Part shown: positions 58,502 through 64,000 of the stretch, piece after piece
How the letters are laid out: the number at the start of each line of letters is the position of its first letter
Numbering within the stretch: position 1 is the first letter of the stretch
From: Phoronis australis
Taxonomy: Eukaryota; Phoronida; Phoronidae
DNA: 64,000 bases
NCBI GenBank assembly: GCA_002633005.1
Contig: NMRA01000095.1
Coordinates: 497,881-561,880 of the forward strand
Direction: 5' to 3'
Translations under genes and position numbers: made by a program
The notes under the pieces: generated by a model
The model's input: the letters and a program-made list of their open reading frames with translations, nothing else
Database searches by the model: none
What the model was told of the DNA's origin: nothing

Positions 58502-60726
58502 GACAGATATGTTAATATTTTATTTAGGCTTCGTGGCCACGATCAAGTTAATCCGCATGGTACGGCGGCGAATGTCTACAACTAAGCTGTTTTAAACACA
58601 GAACGTTGCTCGCTTCACAACGTATCGCATGAAACTAAAACACTAATACTCACCCTATTGAAAATGATTCCGCGCTTAGTAGGAATATTCCTTTCTTATG
58701 CACTAAATCAATGCTAATCTGACCTGTAGGGAAATGTCGAATACTTCTTGAAAGTGTGTGTGTGTGGCCGACCGAGCTAGTGCACCTTTTAGTCATGTGT
58801 GTGTCTTATTCGTTATTGGTCTCAAACAACCTTTGTATTACATTACGATTGTCACGTGGAATATGTATTAATTATTAAAATCAGTATTTGCTTTGTGTTA
58901 TAGTACCAGTTTTTGTTTGCGAAATATGATGGAAATTTCTCAACCGAATAAAACGATGCCACACGCCCCCTCGTGTTTTTTTTTAATGAATGTTACTATA
59001 CGTGCAATAAATAACCTCGCCTCCTTCACAAAATCGAGTTTATTTCCGACAGTTGTGGATGGGCCTAAACACCCGCACGTAGGTGCTTTCTAAGAAATTA
59101 GTTAAGACAACTCTCTTGTGGAGGCGCCTATACTTGCCGAAACGCGATATCAAGGTTTCTATGCAGCAGATATGGAAATTAAGATGTTTCTACATAATAT
59201 GCTTTGAAAGAAAATCCTTTAAAACTGAATAGTTTATTCCCGCTGGTGAACGACAACAGCAGTAATATTCACATCTGCTTAGAAGAATAAATGCTGAGAT
59301 GGCCATAATTTGCAGGTCGGCACCCCATCACTGAGCAGCACTTTTCATACACGATTTCCTCGCAACAAATCACTGAGTACACTGACCCCAAGCTCTCTTG
59401 CCGTGATTTGACGGTGAAAAGAACGCTATCATTGTGTTTTCCCAACTGACAAACTCAGTAGTTCAGATCGAGTCATGCGAGAAAATTGTATTCGTAACGT
59501 CCTCGGGTACTTTCCTAAGTTACGGAAATATTCGAACAATTCGGAATGGCTCGTCCATAGACATCACATAGACGGGGCGCACGCGCTCCTGCCGCTGACA
59601 ACTTGACGCCATATTGGAGAGTGCTACTAGTCACTTGCCTTGTCACGGCTAATTGCCGTGTAAACAAACGGGGCAAATTGTCCTTTTCAAAGCGCGATAT
59701 CTAACAAAGAGGCCGATGAAAGTGTTTTTTCCAGAAACATACAAAAACATGTGATGTAGCATTTACAGGCGTTTTTTTAAGATTTAATCAGTCGATAGGG
59801 AAAATATCAAACTATTAGAAGATCGCAACCAGTGGCAGATTTTCGAGTGGCCTGAGCGGCTGCATTTCTGTCAATCCACTGCGGGCGTTTTGTTTTTTCG
59901 TTCTTTTCAAGAGAAACCACTGAGATCGCGCAACTTTATCATTTAATTCGTGTCACTCGATGCAAAAACATATCCAGGAGAAGTGCCGCTCACTTGGGTC
60001 GTACCTTCATTGTGCCCCAAGTAAGCCTTTTCAGAGTGTTGACAATGACCCAGGGTAACTTTGTAAAATTGATATATGACCCGAGTCGCTTTCAATGGGG
60101 TCTAAATTCAATGTGAACTACTGTGAAAAATGACTTCATTTGGGTCATATAAATAAATGATAGTTTTTTTAAAGTTCATTAGGGCGTTCTCCCGTTCAGT
60201 ACAGCGGTTGTGGGCGTGTGATAACATTTAGCACCTTTGTTAACTGCCAAGCATAGTCTTTTGTCTGTTACGACAACACGCAGATAACTTATCTACCAGG
60301 CTTATAACCGATCACAGGTGAACACAGTCAAACCTAGTACGTTGATACGTTCAGACAGAATAGATTGTTTTAACTTCGATTGTAGTTGGGCGATTTTGGT
60401 GATTCAAAAACTATAAGATAGATCAGTATTTGATAAGCAATTCAGAAATGTCATTGGTTTATGTTCAAACATTTTATAACTTAACTTTTTTTAACAGCAC
60501 AGCCCAGTGAGGATATCAGATACTATCTTATCGGAGATTTAAGAATGGACTTCATCAGTCGTCAGTATAAGATATTGTCTACAGCGGTTATCCGCCCAAC
60601 TTGTTGTGATATACAGCTTAACAAGTTAGATTCAACGGGAGAACGTCGTAACATTCCTTTCCTGTGCATCGCTCGGAATTGCCAACAAACAAATATTTTT
60701 CTCTCAAGCTCGATATTCCTCTCTCA
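58190..60726 (+). repeat. Duplicated block, copy 1 (otopetrin 3' end and flank)
   Basis: Starts in exon 2 at GATGCTCTCACTATCGCCCA and ends at CTCTCTCA next to N60727. Collinear with 60728-63339 with scattered substitutions and indels, including one of about 60 bp near 61745-61815. Confidence 0.9.
58947..58952 (+). promoter_or_regulatory. Poly(A) signal of the otopetrin gene
   Basis: AATAAA about 445 nt after the stop; a second one lies at about 59006. The same arrangement is present in the downstream copy near 61493. Confidence 0.5.
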
Positions 60727-60727
60727 N
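60727..60727. other. Single-N join between the two duplicated blocks
   Basis: Copy 1 ends and copy 2 begins exactly at this N, the pattern expected when two overlapping allelic contigs are laid end to end. Confidence 0.9.
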
Positions 60728-61039
60728 GATGCTCTCACTATCGCCCACACATTTTTCCAGACGTGGTTCTACGTAAAAGCTGCCCCAGATAATTTCCGTG
60801 ACGACCTGGACGAAGATGAAAAAGCATCTCTGTCCAATTGTTTAAAATTTCTCTCATTCTATAACATCGTTAAATGGGTCCTTGACACGTTTTGTGAATT
60901 CTATACTTCAGAGAAGCTGGTTCCCATCCGTATTACCGTGTTTAAGGACCAGTTGCTTTATGTAAATCTCTTTATACTTCCTGCCGCTATTTTGTACAGG
61001 TTCCAGATAGCTGCGTCCTTTTTTAAACTAATTTTTTGA
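60728..61039 (+). CDS. Partial duplicate of otopetrin exon 2 (last 103 codons)
   Basis: Reads from DALTIAHTFFQTWFYVKAAP to the same FKLIF stop as the complete gene, with one amino-acid change seen (FRDQ to FKDQ) and synonymous changes. It begins at the contig edge and has no acceptor, so it is a fragment, most likely of the other haplotype. Confidence 0.85.
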   Translation, partial: DALTIAHTFFQTWFYVKAAPDNFRDDLDEDEKASLSNCLKFLSFYNIVKWVLDTFCEFYTSEKLVPIRITVFKDQLLYVNLFILPAAILYRFQIAASFFKLIF

Positions 61040-63339
61040 GACAGACATTTTAACATTTTATTTAGGCTTCGTGGCCACGATCAAGTTAAAGTTTATCCGC
61101 ATGGTACGGCGGCGAATGTCTACAACTAAGCTGTTTCAAACACAGAACGTGGCTCGCTTCACTATGTATCGCATGAAACTAGAACACTAATACTCACCGT
61201 ATTGAAAATGATTCTCAAGATGGCCGCGCTTAGTAGGAATATTCCTTTCTTATGCACTAAATCAATGCTAATCTGACCTGTAGGGAAATGTCGAACACTT
61301 CTTGAAAGTGTGTGTCGCCGAGCTAGTGCACCTTTTAGTCATGTGTGTGTCTTATTCGTTATTGGTCTCAGACAACCTTTGTATTACATTACGATTGTCA
61401 CGTGGAATATGTATTAATTATTAAAATCAGTATTTGCTTTGTGTTATAGTGTCAGTTTTTGTTTGCGAAATATGATGGAAATTTCTCAACCGAATAAAAT
61501 GATGCCACACGCACTCTCGTTTTTTTTTTTTTTTTTTTTAATGAATGATACTATACGTGCAATAACCTCGCCTCCTTCACAAAATCGAGTTTATTTCCGA
61601 CAGTTGTGGATGGGCCTAAACACCCGCACGTAGGTGCTTTCTAAGAAATTAGTTAAGACAACTCTCTTGTGGAGGCGCCTATACTTGCCGAAACGCGATA
61701 TCAAGGTTTCTATGCAGCAGATCTGGAAATTAAGATGTTTCGAATCTACATATATGCATGTAGTTTACATCGTATACACAAACACTGATAGTTGTTTCCA
61801 CGAAATTAAAGCTTTGAAAGCAAAATCCTTTAAAACTGAATTGTTTATTCCCGCTGGTGAACGACAACACCAATGATATTCACATCTTTTTTAGAAGAAT
61901 AAATACTGAGATGGCCATAATTTGCAGGTCGGCACCCCATCACTGTGCAGTACTTTTCATACACGATTTCCTCGCGACAAATCACTGAGTGCACTGACCC
62001 CAAGCGCTCTTACCGTGATTTGACGGTGAAAAGAACGCTATCATTGTGTTTTCCCAACCGACAAACTCAGTAGTTCAGATCGAGTCGTGCGAGAAAATTG
62101 TATTCGTAACTCCTCGGTACTTTCCTAAGTTACGGAAATACTCGAACAGTTCGGAATGGCTCATCCATAGACATCACATAGACCGGGCGCACGCGCTCCT
62201 GCCGCTGACAACTTGACGCCATATTGGAGAGTGCTACTAGTCACGTGTCACGGCTAATTGCAGTGTAAACAAACGGGGCAAATTGTCCTTTTCAAAGCGC
62301 GATATCTAACAAATATAGAGGCCGATGAAAGTGATTTTTTTCCAGAAACATACAAAAACATGTGATGTAGCACTTACAGGCGTTTTTTAAGATTTAATCA
62401 GTCGATAGGGAAAATATCAAACAATTAGAAGATCGCAACCAGTGGCAGATTTTCGAGTGGCCTGAGCGGCTGCACGCTTGTCAATCCACTGCGGGCGTTT
62501 TATTTTTTCGTTCTTTTCAAGAGAAACCACTGAGATCGCGCAACTTTATCATTTAATTCGTGTCACTCGATGCAAAAACATTATATCCAGGAGAAGTGCC
62601 GCTCACTTGGGTCGTACCTTCATTGTGCCCCAAGTAAGCCTTTTCTCAGAGTGTTGAACAATGACCCCGGGTAACTTTGTAAATTAATATATGACCCGAG
62701 TCTCTCTTAATGGGGTCTAAATTCAATGTGAACTACTGTGAAAATGACTTCATTTGGGTCATGTAAATAAATGACAGTTTTTTAAAGTTCATTAGGGCGT
62801 TCTCCCGTTCAGTACAGCGGTTGTGAGCGTGTGATAACATTTAGCACCTTTTGTCTGGTACGACAACATGCAGATAAATTATCTACAAGGCTTATAACCG
62901 ATCACAGGTGAACACAGTCAAACCCATTACGTTGATACGTTCGGACAGAATAGATTGTTTTAACTTCGATTGTAGTTGGGCGATTTTGGCGATTCAAAAA
63001 CTATAAGCTAGATCAGTATTTGACGGGCAATTCAGAAATGTCATTGGTTTATGTTCAAACATTTTATAACAACTTTTTTTAACAGCACAGCCCAGTGAGG
63101 ATATCAGATACTATCTTATCGGAGATTAAAGAATGGACTTCATCAGTCGTCAGCATAAGATACTGTCTACAGCGGTTATCCGCCCAACTTGTTGTGATAT
63201 ACAACTTAACAAGTTAGACTCAACGGGAGAAAGTCGTAACGTAAAAAACAATGAACACAGAATCAGTTCCATTCCTGTGCATCGCTCGGAATAGCCAAGA
63301 AGCAAATATTTTTCTCTCAAGCTCGATATTCCTCTCTCA
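60728..63339 (+). repeat. Duplicated block, copy 2
   Basis: Copy of 58190-60726, 75 bp longer, with small insertions such as CTCAAGATGG at about 61212. The sequence from 63340 onward is the continuation that copy 1 lacks. Confidence 0.9.
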
Positions 63340-64000
63340 CGGATCTGAAGTCCCCCGATCAAGCACCAGGCACTTGTTGGCGTTTTGTAGTATCCCCACA
63401 CCGTGTGCTCACAAAGAGAACAGCCCCGCTCCGGCAAACATTATTTCGGACTGTTCCTATCCATCCCCGCTCTTAATCTGATATGCGTACTGCGCGACCC
63501 TCAGGCCGAGAAATTTAAAATAAATTCTTCTCTCACGCACGGTGTTTGCTTATCGTTGAATAATGACGGGACAGGTTTTTACGGACGTAGGGTCATTTTT
63601 TCATGGGCTGAATATTCTTCATATTAAATTTAGACCCTGTGAAAAAACTAACCGGGGTCATTTTTTCACGGAATCATAATTAATGCGGCTACATCGGCTC
63701 GGTTGGGTATATTTCCATTCAGTTTCGAGTGGGAAATTCTGTATATTAGGTAAAGGTTGGATGCGCAATTCAGTCGTACAGCTTTGATATTTTGGCAATT
63801 ATGCACAATACTTTTTTGTGCAAGTTTCGTCGCAAATCAGAGAGCTCGTTAGCAAGCAGTGCAAATCTACAAAATTTCCAATATCAACTTCGACATAAGT
63901 ACAGATTTTGAAGAGATTTGTTTGTTTTGATACAACAGAAAATATCTGATTTTGGAATACATATTAAGAAATTAGTTTTTAAAGCAGTATATATTTCAAT
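63340..64000. other. Downstream flank without a recognised gene
   Basis: AT-rich; GGGTCATTTTTTCA recurs (63590 and 63656), echoing GGGTCAT words in the duplicated blocks. No exon or RNA gene seen. Confidence 0.5.

Overview
The window is animal nuclear DNA: spliced genes with GT-AG introns, AATAAA poly(A) signals, a PHD-finger Integrator subunit and a 12-segment channel. Compact introns (mostly under 1 kb), many small foldback elements and allele-like duplicated blocks joined by single N bases suggest a highly heterozygous marine invertebrate. A deuterostome such as amphioxus, a hemichordate or an echinoderm is my guess, but the species cannot be fixed from the sequence. Single N bases at 33564, 45975, 47611 and 60727 look like contig joins, so gene order across 45975 and 47611 is provisional.

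Layout: (1) 298-504 (+) is the last coding exon of a SIKE/FGFR1OP2-family coiled-coil protein. (2) 1701-7678 (-) is INTS12, reconstructed here as seven coding exons (355 aa), convergent with gene 1; its last intron carries a higher-order tandem repeat studded with CTCF-like motifs and a tRNA-related element. (3) 7679-10139 is a divergent intergenic region with a 280 bp-arm inverted repeat. (4) 10140-45057 (+) is a KIAA1549/UPF0606-family gene, reconstructed as 17 exons totalling 14,592 nt with consistent phases (4,863 aa). Exon 3 alone is 11,757 bp and encodes a cysteine-free, Ser/Thr-rich mucin-like ectodomain of about 3,919 aa. It is followed by three furin-like sites, a SEA-like membrane-proximal module, one transmembrane helix and a conserved cytoplasmic tail. 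(5) 45976-53841 has no gene I can support, only mobile and tandem repeats. (6) 53946-58501 (+) is a two-exon otopetrin (proton channel) gene of 567 aa, followed after the N at 60727 by a second, truncated copy of its 3' end and downstream flank.

The genes do not form an obvious pathway: SIKE family (STRIPAK/innate signalling), INTS12 (Integrator, snRNA and mRNA 3' processing), KIAA1549 (surface glycoprotein) and otopetrin (H+ influx) are ordinary neighbours. The most unusual content is the giant mucin exon with three generations of internal tandem repeats, and two later exons of the same gene whose 5' splice sites lie inside 40-44 bp tandem repeats. Two duplicated blocks are most likely uncollapsed haplotypes rather than biology.
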